From positions 1-53,885 of the forward strand of contig DEFH01000001.1 in assembly GCA_002350705.1 (NCBI GenBank): a stretch of DNA of 53,885 nucleotides, in the 5' to 3' direction. Of this stretch, positions 33,512-41,471 are shown piece by piece. The stretch comes from Ruminococcaceae bacterium UBA2857. GTDB lineage: Bacteria; Bacillota; Clostridia; Oscillospirales; Acutalibacteraceae. A program made the translations under genes and the position numbers. The stretch's first letter is position 1. Every line of letters begins with the position of its first letter. Below the pieces are notes generated by a model. That model searched no databases. It was not told the DNA's origin and worked only from the letters and a program-made list of their open reading frames with translations.

Positions 33512-34282
33512 ATGAATGATGATAAATTGATTTTGGGAGGGAAAGCGTTTTCCTCACGTTTTATTTTAGGCTCAGGCAAATATTCTCTCTCTCTGATTGA
33601 AGCGGCCGTGCGTGATGCCGGTGCGGAAATCATTACCCTTGCCGTAAGACGTGCCAACACGAAAGAACATGAAAATATTCTGGATTATATTCCCGAAAAT
33701 ATTACTCTGCTGCCGAATACCTCCGGTGCAAGAACTGCCGAAGAAGCTGTCAGAATCGCACGTCTGGCAAGAGAACTCGGCTGCGGTGATTTTGTGAAAG
33801 TCGAAATCATGCGGGATTCCAAATATCTTCTTCCCGACAACAATGAAACGGTCAAAGCCACAGAAATCCTTGCAAAAGAGGGATTTGTCGTTTTGCCTTA
33901 TATGTATCCCGATTTGTATGCGGCAAGAGACCTTGTCAATGCAGGTGCTGCTGCTGTCATGCCTTTAGCCTCCCCCATTGGTTCCAACAAAGGACTTGCC
34001 ACAAAAGAATTTATACAGATACTGATTGATGAAATCGACCTCCCCGTCATTGTGGATGCCGGTATCGGCAGACCTTCCCAAGCCTGTGAAGCCATGGAAA
34101 TGGGTGCTGCTGCCATTATGGCAAATACCGCTCTGGCAACTGCCGGTGATCTGCCGTTGATGGCGGCTGCCTTTAAAGCTGCCATTGAAGCCGGAAGAAA
34201 AGCTTATCTTGCCAAACCCGGACGTGTCCTGACAAGAGGGGCTTCCGCCTCCGATCCTCTGACAGGATTCCTGCACAATTAA
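33512..34282 (+). CDS. thiG: Thiazole synthase ThiG
   Basis: A 256-residue TIM-barrel enzyme that condenses DXP, dehydroglycine and ThiS thiocarboxylate into the thiazole phosphate. Seen: LILGGKAFSSRFILGSGKY, LLPNTSGARTAEEAVR, KVEIMRDSKYLLPDN with the Schiff-base Lys near residue 96, and VDAGIGRPSQACEAMEMGA. A GTG at 33479 lies inside the rhodanese gene; the ATG at 33512 gives the normal length, so I chose it. Confidence 0.95.
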   Translation: MNDDKLILGGKAFSSRFILGSGKYSLSLIEAAVRDAGAEIITLAVRRANTKEHENILDYIPENITLLPNTSGARTAEEAVRIARLARELGCGDFVKVEIMRDSKYLLPDNNETVKATEILAKEGFVVLPYMYPDLYAARDLVNAGAAAVMPLASPIGSNKGLATKEFIQILIDEIDLPVIVDAGIGRPSQACEAMEMGAAAIMANTALATAGDLPLMAAAFKAAIEAGRKAYLAKPGRVLTRGASASDPLTGFLHN

Positions 34283-34295
34283 GGAGGCTCTCAGC

Positions 34296-35549
34296 ATGGA
34301 AAACAGTTTTTTTGTGGACAGCGAAAAGCTCTCCCCTGCCGCCCGTGAAAAAAAACACCGTCTCGAAAACGATCCCTCTTTTCGCACCGATCACATGGAA
34401 TATATGGACGGTATGGAAATCATCCGGTCAGATATCTGTGAAAAAGTCATGTCTCAGGTCAGAAACTATGATTACAAGCAATATACCGCCCGTGATGTGC
34501 TGGCGGCTCTCCGTCATGAAACCTGCTCTGTCGAAGATTTCAAAGCACTGCTCTCCCCTGCCGCCGAACCTTATCTCGAACAGATGGCCCACAGAGCAAA
34601 GGCGGAAACAGGCAAGCATTTCGGAAATACCGTCTATTTGTTTACCCCTCTGTATATTGCCAATTACTGCGAAAATTACTGTGTATACTGCGGCTTCAAC
34701 TGCTACAACGACATCAGGCGAATGAAACTCACTATGGAACAGATCGACCATGAAATGAAAATTATTGCGGATTCCGGTATGGAGGAAATCCTTATCCTCA
34801 CAGGCGAAAGCAGAGTGAAAAGCAGTGTCGAATATATCGGAGAAGCCTGCAAGCTCGCACGAAAATATTTTCGTATGGTCGGACTGGAAATCTATCCTGT
34901 CAATACCGATGAATACCGCTATCTTCATGAATGCGGGGCGGATTATGTCACAGTCTTTCAGGAAACCTATGATTCCGACAAATACGAAACCCTTCACCTG
35001 ATGGGACACAAACGTGTCTGGCCCTATCGTTTCGACGCTCAGGAAAGAGCATTGATGGGCGGTATGCGTGGCGTTGCCTTTTCCGCACTGCTGGGACTCT
35101 CCGATTTTCGCAAAGACGCTCTCGCAAGTGCCATGCACGTTTACTATCTCCAGAGAAAATATCCTCATGCCGAAATGTCCCTTTCCTGTCCCAGACTCCG
35201 CCCCATTATCAACAATGATAAAATCAATCCGCTGGATGTCCATGAAACACAGCTTTGTCAGGTGCTTTGTGCCTACCGCATTTTTCTCCCGTTCGTGGGA
35301 ATTACCGTTTCCTCAAGGGAAAGCGAAAGTTTCCGCAACGGCATTGTCAAAATTGCCGCCACTAAAGTTTCCGCAGGCGTTTCCACCGGTATCGGTGACC
35401 ACGAAAGCAAATATACCGGAAAGGAGTCTGACAGTGCGGAGGGTGACGAACAATTTGAAATCAATGATGACAGAAGTTTTGACAAAATGTACAGGGATAT
35501 GTCTCAAGAAGGTCTCCAGCCCGTACTGAATGATTATCTCTATGTGTAA
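34296..35549 (+). CDS. thiH: 2-iminoacetate synthase (tyrosine lyase) ThiH
   Basis: A 417-residue radical SAM enzyme that cleaves tyrosine to dehydroglycine and p-cresol, the anaerobic alternative to glycine oxidase ThiO. The cluster motif CENYCVYCGF (Cx3Cx2C) is near residue 128 after LYIANYC, and LILTGES and GLEIYPVNTDEY follow. Use of ThiH fits an anaerobe. It starts 13 bp after thiG, and the following tenI begins inside its last codons. Confidence 0.94.
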   Translation: MENSFFVDSEKLSPAAREKKHRLENDPSFRTDHMEYMDGMEIIRSDICEKVMSQVRNYDYKQYTARDVLAALRHETCSVEDFKALLSPAAEPYLEQMAHRAKAETGKHFGNTVYLFTPLYIANYCENYCVYCGFNCYNDIRRMKLTMEQIDHEMKIIADSGMEEILILTGESRVKSSVEYIGEACKLARKYFRMVGLEIYPVNTDEYRYLHECGADYVTVFQETYDSDKYETLHLMGHKRVWPYRFDAQERALMGGMRGVAFSALLGLSDFRKDALASAMHVYYLQRKYPHAEMSLSCPRLRPIINNDKINPLDVHETQLCQVLCAYRIFLPFVGITVSSRESESFRNGIVKIAATKVSAGVSTGIGDHESKYTGKESDSAEGDEQFEINDDRSFDKMYRDMSQEGLQPVLNDYLYV

Positions 35550-36150
35550 AATTATCTGCATTACCAACAGGAAATTGTGTGACAATGATTTTTTGACGCA
35601 AATCGAAAAAATCATTGTTTCCCGTCCCGACAGCGTGGTTCTTCGGGAAAAAGACCTCAACCAAAATGATTATACGGCTCTCGCTCGAAAAGTACTGTCT
35701 CTTTGTCAGAAATATTCCGTTGCTTTCACGATACATTTTTACTATCAGACAGCATTAAAACTTGGTATCGGACGGATTCATCTTCCGCTTGCGGTTCTCC
35801 GCCGGATGAGCCGTGACGAAAAAAAATGTTTTTCCGTTATCGGTGTATCGTGTCACAGTGCGGACGAAGCCAAAGAAGCAGAATCACTCGGAGCGTCCTA
35901 CATTACTGCCGGTCATATCTTCCCCACAGACTGCAAAGCCGGTCTTGCCGGAAGAGGTCTTGCTTTTCTTCGTGAAGTGAAAAACCGTGTTGACATTCCC
36001 CTCTATGCCATTGGAGGAATCTCTCCCGAAAACGCTCCGGAAGTCATTTCTGCCGGTGCCGACGGAATCTGTATCATGAGCGGCTTTATGAAAAGCGACA
36101 ATCCCGATGAACTCATTTCAGCGATAAAGGAGAAATTTCCGCATGAATAA
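35542..36150 (+). CDS. tenI: Thiazole tautomerase TenI-like
   Basis: A 202-residue ThiE-fold protein. GHIFPTDCKAGLAGRG near residues 130-145 matches Bacillus TenI, including the His used to aromatise the thiazole tautomer, while ThiE residues for pyrimidine-PP binding (QLREK...INDN) are changed (VLREK...IHFY). It would convert the ThiG product to the aromatic thiazole carboxylate. The ATG lies eight bases inside thiH, with no clear Shine-Dalgarno, so translation is probably coupled. A second ThiE follows, so a dedicated TenI role is likely. Confidence 0.85.
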   Translation: MCKIICITNRKLCDNDFLTQIEKIIVSRPDSVVLREKDLNQNDYTALARKVLSLCQKYSVAFTIHFYYQTALKLGIGRIHLPLAVLRRMSRDEKKCFSVIGVSCHSADEAKEAESLGASYITAGHIFPTDCKAGLAGRGLAFLREVKNRVDIPLYAIGGISPENAPEVISAGADGICIMSGFMKSDNPDELISAIKEKFPHE

Positions 36151-36775
36151 AGAAACCCTTTTACTGTATGCCATTACGGACACCGACTGTATCGGAAACC
36201 GTGATTTCTTTGAGGAAGTGGAACACGCTCTTCAGGGCGGTGTGACGATTCTCCAGCTCCGTGAAAAAAATCTGTCAACGGAACAGCTCACCCGAAAAGC
36301 CAAACAGCTCAAATCTCTCTGCCGGAAATATCATGTACCTCTGATTATCAATGATAATGTGCAGGCTGCCATTGACAGCGGTGCTGACGGTGTTCATGTG
36401 GGTGCCGATGATATGGATGTCGCTGCTGTCCGAAAAATAACAGGAAGTCACTTTCTCATAGGGGCTACCGCCAAAACTTTGGAACAGGCCAAAAAAGCTC
36501 AGGTTCAGGGAGCAGATTATCTTGGCTGCGGTGCTTTGTTCACCTCGCCTACCAAACACAATGCCCAACCTATGACAATCTCCACTTTAAAAGAAATTAC
36601 CTCTGCCATTACAATTCCTATTGTTGCCATAGGCGGTCTTACCTATGAAAACATAGACATCATTCAAAACTGCGGTACAGCAGGAGCTGCCGTTATCTCT
36701 GCCATTTTTGCAGAAAATGATGTCAGAACCGCTGCGGCAAAACTCAAAGACAAACTTCAAACAATCATTCATTGA
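36143..36775 (+). CDS. thiE: Thiamine phosphate synthase
   Basis: A 210-residue TIM-barrel enzyme that joins HMP-PP and thiazole phosphate to thiamine phosphate. Seen: LYAITDTD, VTILQLREKNLS near residue 35, LIINDNVQAAIDSGADGVHVGADD near 70-92, GADYLGCGALFTSPTK near 128 and IVAIGGL. It overlaps tenI by eight bases. The intact QLREK and INDN motifs distinguish it from tenI. Confidence 0.95.
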   Translation: MNKETLLLYAITDTDCIGNRDFFEEVEHALQGGVTILQLREKNLSTEQLTRKAKQLKSLCRKYHVPLIINDNVQAAIDSGADGVHVGADDMDVAAVRKITGSHFLIGATAKTLEQAKKAQVQGADYLGCGALFTSPTKHNAQPMTISTLKEITSAITIPIVAIGGLTYENIDIIQNCGTAGAAVISAIFAENDVRTAAAKLKDKLQTIIH

Positions 36776-36851
36776 ATGATTCACAAGCGGCAGACCGGGG
36801 ACACCACTCTCTGTCGCTATACAAAAATAATGCTATGAAAGGAAGTATATC

Positions 36852-37649
36852 ATGAAAACAGCATTATCAATCGCCGGAAGCGATTCCTGCGGAGGCGCCG
36901 GTATTCAAGCAGATATCAAAACCATCACTCTCAACGGAGTCTATGCCATGAGTGCGGTTACGGCTCTCACAGCACAGAATACCACGGGAGTTCGTGCCGT
37001 TTACGAGGTTTCACCGGAATTTCTCGGGCACCAAATTGATGCAGTTTTTGAGGACATCCGTCCCGATGCCGTGAAAATCGGAATGGTTTCGTCTGCGGCA
37101 CTGATTCTCACCATTGCCGAAAAACTGACCTTTTACAAAGCTCAAAATATCGTCGTTGATCCTGTCATGGTCGCTACCAGCGGTGCAAGACTCATTGCAG
37201 AGGATGCCATTCAGGTACTGAAAGAAAAACTGCTGCCTCTTGCCGCTGTTATCACACCCAATATCCCCGAAGCAGAAGTCCTCGCCGACATGAAAATTAC
37301 CGACAGAACCGCTATGTCTGATGCCGCTGCCATCATTCATCAAAAATATGGTGCTGCCGTACTCGTCAAAGGAGGACACAGTATCAGCGATGCAACCGAT
37401 ATTCTCTACCGTGACGGAACATTGACGGTATTTGAAGGAAAACGTATCGACAATCCCAATACACACGGTACAGGCTGTACACTGTCCTCTGCGATTGCCG
37501 CCAACCTTGCCAAAGGCTATCCCATAGAGGATTCTGTCAGAAAAGCCAAAGAGTATATATCGGGTGCCTTGTCTGATATGCTGAATCTCGGTGCAGGTTC
37601 GGGACCGATGAACCATGCGTTTGACTATCACGGTCAGTTCAAAAACTAA
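36852..37649 (+). CDS. thiD: Hydroxymethylpyrimidine (phosphate) kinase
   Basis: A 265-residue ribokinase-family enzyme that phosphorylates HMP and HMP-P to HMP-PP. Seen: SIAGSDSCGGAGIQADIKT at the N terminus, VVDPVMVATSGARL near residue 105, and the ATP/anion-hole motif NTHGTGCTLSSAIAANLA near 212. The 76-bp gap after thiE holds nothing I can identify apart from AAAGGAAG near the start. Confidence 0.95.
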   Translation: MKTALSIAGSDSCGGAGIQADIKTITLNGVYAMSAVTALTAQNTTGVRAVYEVSPEFLGHQIDAVFEDIRPDAVKIGMVSSAALILTIAEKLTFYKAQNIVVDPVMVATSGARLIAEDAIQVLKEKLLPLAAVITPNIPEAEVLADMKITDRTAMSDAAAIIHQKYGAAVLVKGGHSISDATDILYRDGTLTVFEGKRIDNPNTHGTGCTLSSAIAANLAKGYPIEDSVRKAKEYISGALSDMLNLGAGSGPMNHAFDYHGQFKN

Positions 37650-37673
37650 AATGCTTGAAAGGAAAATTGTATC

Positions 37674-38987
37674 ATGAGAACTTACAAAACACAGATGGAA
37701 GCCGCTAAAAAAGGGATCATTACTCCCGAAATGAGAATCGTTGCCGAAAAAGAGTATACCACTCCCGAAAAAATCAGGGAATCTGTCGCTAAAGGTGAAG
37801 TTGCCATTCCCTGCAATATCAATCACAAATCTATCTCTCCCGAAGGAATCGGCACAGGCTTGAGAACAAAAATCAATGTTAATCTCGGCATCTCGGGCGA
37901 CTGCAAAAATTATGATGTCGAAATGCAGAAAGTCGATATGGCAATCAAATTCGGTGCGGAAGCTATCATGGATCTGAGCAACTACGGCAAAACCAATACA
38001 TTCCGCCGTGAACTCATTGAAAAATCTCCTGCCATGATCGGAACGGTTCCGATGTATGATGCAATCGGCTATCTTGAAAAAGATTTATTGGAAATCACTG
38101 CCGAGGATTTTCTGAAAGTGGTTCGTGCCCATGCAGAAGAGGGTGTTGATTTCATGACCATTCATGCGGGTATCAATCGTCGTGCGGTAGAGGCTTTTAT
38201 GCGTGACAAGAGAAAAATGAATATTGTTTCCCGTGGCGGTTCTCTGCTGTTTGCGTGGATGATGATGACCGGAAACGAAAATCCTTTCTATGAATACTAT
38301 GATAAAGTACTGGATATTTTGGAAGAATTCGACGTGACAATCAGTCTTGGTGATGCACTGCGTCCCGGCTGCATTGATGATGCTACCGATGCGGGACAAA
38401 TCTCCGAACTGATCGAACTGGGTGCTTTGACCGAAAAAGCCTGGGAAAGAAATGTGCAGGTTATGGTGGAAGGTCCCGGTCACATGGCTATGGATGAAAT
38501 CGCTGCCAACATGAAACTCCAGAAGCGTATCTGTCACAATGCACCATTCTATGTGCTTGGTCCTCTGGTAACGGATATTTTCCCCGGATACGATCATATC
38601 ACTTCTGCTATCGGCGGTGCCATTGCTGCCGCAAGCGGTGCAGATTTCCTCTGCTACGTCACCCCTGCCGAACATCTGAGACTGCCCGACCTGAATGATG
38701 TCAAAGAGGGAATCATTGCCAGCCGTATCGCTGCCCATGCCGCTGATATTGCCAAGGGTGTTCCTCATGCCAGAGACAAGGACAACGAAATGGCGGAAGC
38801 ACGTCACAAAGTGGATTGGGAAGAAATGTTCAAAGTCGCTGTCGATCCCGAAAAGGCAAGAGCTTATTTTGAAAGCACTCCTCCTGCCGACAGACACACC
38901 TGTTCCATGTGCGGCAAAATGTGTGCCGTCAGAACAACCAATATGATTCTTGAAGGAAAAACTGTAGAATTTTGCAGTGAAAAATAA
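37674..38987 (+). CDS. thiC: Phosphomethylpyrimidine synthase ThiC
   Basis: A 437-residue non-canonical radical SAM enzyme that rearranges AIR to HMP-P. It is the short form lacking the N-terminal extension of E. coli ThiC, as usual in Clostridia. Seen: NLGISGDCKNYDVEMQKVDMAIKFGAEAIMDLS, TIHAGINRRAVEAF, EGPGHMAMDEI, and the C-terminal cluster motif CSMCGKMC. Its spacing is Cx2Cx3C, where many ThiC proteins show Cx2Cx4C. Last gene of the operon, followed by a strong terminator. Confidence 0.96.
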   Translation: MRTYKTQMEAAKKGIITPEMRIVAEKEYTTPEKIRESVAKGEVAIPCNINHKSISPEGIGTGLRTKINVNLGISGDCKNYDVEMQKVDMAIKFGAEAIMDLSNYGKTNTFRRELIEKSPAMIGTVPMYDAIGYLEKDLLEITAEDFLKVVRAHAEEGVDFMTIHAGINRRAVEAFMRDKRKMNIVSRGGSLLFAWMMMTGNENPFYEYYDKVLDILEEFDVTISLGDALRPGCIDDATDAGQISELIELGALTEKAWERNVQVMVEGPGHMAMDEIAANMKLQKRICHNAPFYVLGPLVTDIFPGYDHITSAIGGAIAAASGADFLCYVTPAEHLRLPDLNDVKEGIIASRIAAHAADIAKGVPHARDKDNEMAEARHKVDWEEMFKVAVDPEKARAYFESTPPADRHTCSMCGKMCAVRTTNMILEGKTVEFCSEK

Positions 38988-39004
38988 AAATATATGATCG
39001 GTAA

Positions 39005-39051
39005 AGCAAAAAACCGCTGACAGGATAGGTCCTTGTCAGCGGTTTTTTGCT
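39005..39051. terminator. Strong terminator of the thiamine operon
   Basis: An 18-bp perfect stem AGCAAAAAACCGCTGACA/TGTCAGCGGTTTTTTGCT with an 11-base loop. The T run lies in the 3' arm in either direction, so it can stop transcription both ways. Confidence 0.92.
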
Positions 39052-39097
39052 TTTGATGCATCTTATCTTTGTTTTTTGCATCTTACGTGCCAATCCG

Positions 39098-39126
39098 TTG
39101 CACAGTCCGACACAATATGCTATACT
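39098..39126 (+). promoter_or_regulatory. Promoter for the hydrolase-LytTR-DUF3021 operon
   Basis: TTGCAC (39098-39103), a 17-bp spacer and TATACT (39121-39126), about 30 bp before the start codon. Confidence 0.65.
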
Positions 39127-39157
39127 CTGTTCATCACAAAACGAAAGGTTGATTGTT

Positions 39158-40510
39158 ATGAGCGTCTTCTTTTTCACTGCGTTCACAGTCGCAGAAATTC
39201 TGCTGGTCGTACTCACACTGACCAAATTTTCCGAAAAATCCGCATGGCTTAACAACAGAGCTATCATCCGTCTGGCTGAAACGGTTTTGTTACTGGGAAT
39301 CATTCTTGTTCCCTCCACCCATATGAAATGGCGTTTCCTGACAGCATTGTTTGTTATCATTATCAGATTTCTGACAGCAGGCATTGCATGGCTTATCAAA
39401 CGCAAAAAAGTGTCAGGTCTCAAGAAAAAAGCCGGAACGGTTGTCAACTGCATATTTTCTATTCTTCTGATTGCGTTTACACTGGTTCCTGCCTTCCTTT
39501 TCACCAATTACAACGGACTTCATCCGACAGGCAATTATCAGGTCAAGGAAACCGGTGCGATTCTTGTTGATGAAAGCCGCAAGGATTCCTTTGAAAATGA
39601 CGGTTCTTTCAGGGAAGTACCTGCACATTTCTTCTATCCCGACACCGATAACGGAAACTTTCCTTTGGTCGTGTTCTCTCACGGTGCCTTCGGCTATTAT
39701 CAGAGCAACTTCTCTACTTATGAAGAACTGGCAAGTCACGGCTATATTGTTGTCAGTCTTGACCATCCTCATCATTCCTTTTTCACGACAGACACTGAGG
39801 GGAAAACCGTTACCGTTGACACCGATTTCATTAACGATGTCATGAAAATCAACGAAGAAACAAGCAATCAGCAGGTATTTGATTTGTCACAGGATTGGCT
39901 GAAACTCAGAACCGATGACGAAAATTTTGTACTCGATACCATCGAACAGGCAAAAAATACCTCTCGCCTCAGCAAAATATGGCATACGGAGAACGAACAA
40001 ATCATTCTTGACGTTCTTGCAAAAACCGATACAGACAAAATCGGTTTAATGGGACACTCTCTCGGAGGAGCTTCCGGCGTGGCTCTGGGAAGAACACGCA
40101 ATGATATTGATGCCGTCATCGCCCTCGACGGCACCATGCTCGGAGAAATTACCGCTGTCAATAACGAAAAAAATGTTTATTACAGTGAATCTTATCCTGT
40201 TCCCGTGCTTGATTTTACCAAGGAGAAAGATTATAATGAAAGAGAACTGTATAAGAACAAAAACGGTTATCCCTATGTCAACGAATATGTCATTGCCAAT
40301 GCCAAAGACGGTAAAACCGTTATCTTTGCCAATGCGGAACACATGGATTTCACTGATTTGCCGCTGATATCCCCCTTTATCGCCTCCATGTTAGGTCACG
40401 GTGATGTCAACAGTGAGGAATTCATGAACACCGTTAACGGCATTGTTCTCAACTGGTTCGACTACTATCTGAAAAACGAGGGAACGCTTGACATTCAAGC
40501 CAAATATTAA
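39158..40510 (+). CDS. Membrane-anchored alpha/beta hydrolase
   Basis: A 450-residue protein: four predicted membrane helices in residues 1-120, then an extracellular-type alpha/beta-hydrolase domain resembling platelet-activating-factor acetylhydrolase/dienelactone hydrolase. Seen: FPLVVFSHGAFGYYQSN (oxyanion region), VVSLDHPHHSFFT, and the nucleophile elbow GHSLGGASG. AEHMDFTDLP supplies a candidate catalytic His. The substrate is unknown. ATG 39158 has AAAGG nine bases upstream. It is followed after three bases by the LytTR gene. Confidence 0.85.
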   Translation: MSVFFFTAFTVAEILLVVLTLTKFSEKSAWLNNRAIIRLAETVLLLGIILVPSTHMKWRFLTALFVIIIRFLTAGIAWLIKRKKVSGLKKKAGTVVNCIFSILLIAFTLVPAFLFTNYNGLHPTGNYQVKETGAILVDESRKDSFENDGSFREVPAHFFYPDTDNGNFPLVVFSHGAFGYYQSNFSTYEELASHGYIVVSLDHPHHSFFTTDTEGKTVTVDTDFINDVMKINEETSNQQVFDLSQDWLKLRTDDENFVLDTIEQAKNTSRLSKIWHTENEQIILDVLAKTDTDKIGLMGHSLGGASGVALGRTRNDIDAVIALDGTMLGEITAVNNEKNVYYSESYPVPVLDFTKEKDYNERELYKNKNGYPYVNEYVIANAKDGKTVIFANAEHMDFTDLPLISPFIASMLGHGDVNSEEFMNTVNGIVLNWFDYYLKNEGTLDIQAKY

Positions 40511-40513
40511 ATT

Positions 40514-40957
40514 ATGCAGACAAAAATAACCAGAATTCAACGCAATCAGCCTGAATTCCTCGAGATTCACTGTCATACTGTCAATGATGAAGTACGTGAA
40601 ATTATCGCCTTTGTCAAGTCACGGCAGGGACAGCTGACAGGTACGGCTGACGACAGACTGTATGAAATCGCTGTTTCCGATATTTTCTATATCGAATCCG
40701 TGGACAACAAAGGATTCATTTACACCAAAGAGAAAGTATATGAAACAAGGCAAAAACTTTATGAACTGGAAGAAATACTCAAAGAAAAGCATTTTCTGAG
40801 AGTCTCCAAATCCACGCTTCTGAATCTGATGAAAGTCAATGCAATCAAACCTGCTCTCAACAGCAGGTTTATTGCTGTACTCTATTCGGGTGAACAGGTC
40901 GTCATTTCCAGAAAGTATGTTTCGGAACTCAGAAAAGCCTTGAAAGGAGACCATTAA
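40514..40957 (+). CDS. LytTR-domain DNA-binding protein
   Basis: A 147-residue regulator: a short N-terminal strand region (about 1-40) and a C-terminal LytTR domain (about 45-143) with YEIAVSDIFYIESVDNKGFIYT, a LRVSKSTLLNLMKVNAIKP segment and VVISRKYVSELRKAL. It has no receiver domain. There is no clear Shine-Dalgarno and it starts three bases after the hydrolase stop, so coupled translation is likely. LytTR genes paired with DUF3021 genes are common in Firmicutes and often autoregulate. Confidence 0.9.
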   Translation: MQTKITRIQRNQPEFLEIHCHTVNDEVREIIAFVKSRQGQLTGTADDRLYEIAVSDIFYIESVDNKGFIYTKEKVYETRQKLYELEEILKEKHFLRVSKSTLLNLMKVNAIKPALNSRFIAVLYSGEQVVISRKYVSELRKALKGDH

Positions 40958-40958
40958 C

Positions 40959-41396
40959 ATGACATTCCGGGAATTTATTCTGTCACGAGTGCAATTATTT
41001 TTCTTTCTGGTCACGCTGATTTTAGCGGCAAGTGCCATTCTCGGAGGAATTCTCATGCCTGAAAAGGAACTGCATTATTATCATTTATTCAGTCCTTTCA
41101 TCATTGCAGGCTTGTGTACTCTTCCTTCCTGTGTGACATACTTCCGCAGGGAACCTACTTTAAAACAATATATTTTCCGTCTTGTCACGCAGTTTTTGCT
41201 GACCGAGGGAGTGGTGATGCTTTTGATTTCTCCGCCCGATAACATTGGTGACAACAGAATGTTATTTTATTTTCTGCTTGGCGGAGCAGTCCTGATCATC
41301 TATGTGCTTGCTACACTCATGATGTGGTATCAAAAATATCTTCAGTCCCGTCAATTCACTCAACAGCTCAAAAAACTGCAAGCGTCAGAAAATTGA
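40959..41396 (+). CDS. DUF3021 family membrane protein
   Basis: A 145-residue protein with four predicted membrane helices (about 10-30, 40-60, 78-98, 107-128) and a charged C-terminal tail (QKYLQSRQFTQQLKKLQ). AAGGAG lies nine bases before ATG, one base after the LytTR stop. DUF3021 proteins are thought to control the activity of their cognate LytTR regulator in the manner of a membrane inhibitor; that is family knowledge, not visible here. Confidence 0.88.
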   Translation: MTFREFILSRVQLFFFLVTLILAASAILGGILMPEKELHYYHLFSPFIIAGLCTLPSCVTYFRREPTLKQYIFRLVTQFLLTEGVVMLLISPPDNIGDNRMLFYFLLGGAVLIIYVLATLMMWYQKYLQSRQFTQQLKKLQASEN

Positions 41397-41407
41397 AAAT
41401 TTTTATC

Positions 41408-41458
41408 AAAGCCATATCAGACAAACAATTTCTTTTGCCGTCTGATATGGCTTTATTT
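41408..41458. terminator. Bidirectional terminator between convergent genes
   Basis: A 15-bp perfect stem AAAGCCATATCAGAC/GTCTGATATGGCTTT with a 17-base loop, followed by ATTTT on the plus strand. On the minus strand the tail is GATAAAAA, so the DUF4132 gene may rely on the stem alone. Confidence 0.8.
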
Positions 41459-41471
41459 TCGGAATAAATTT

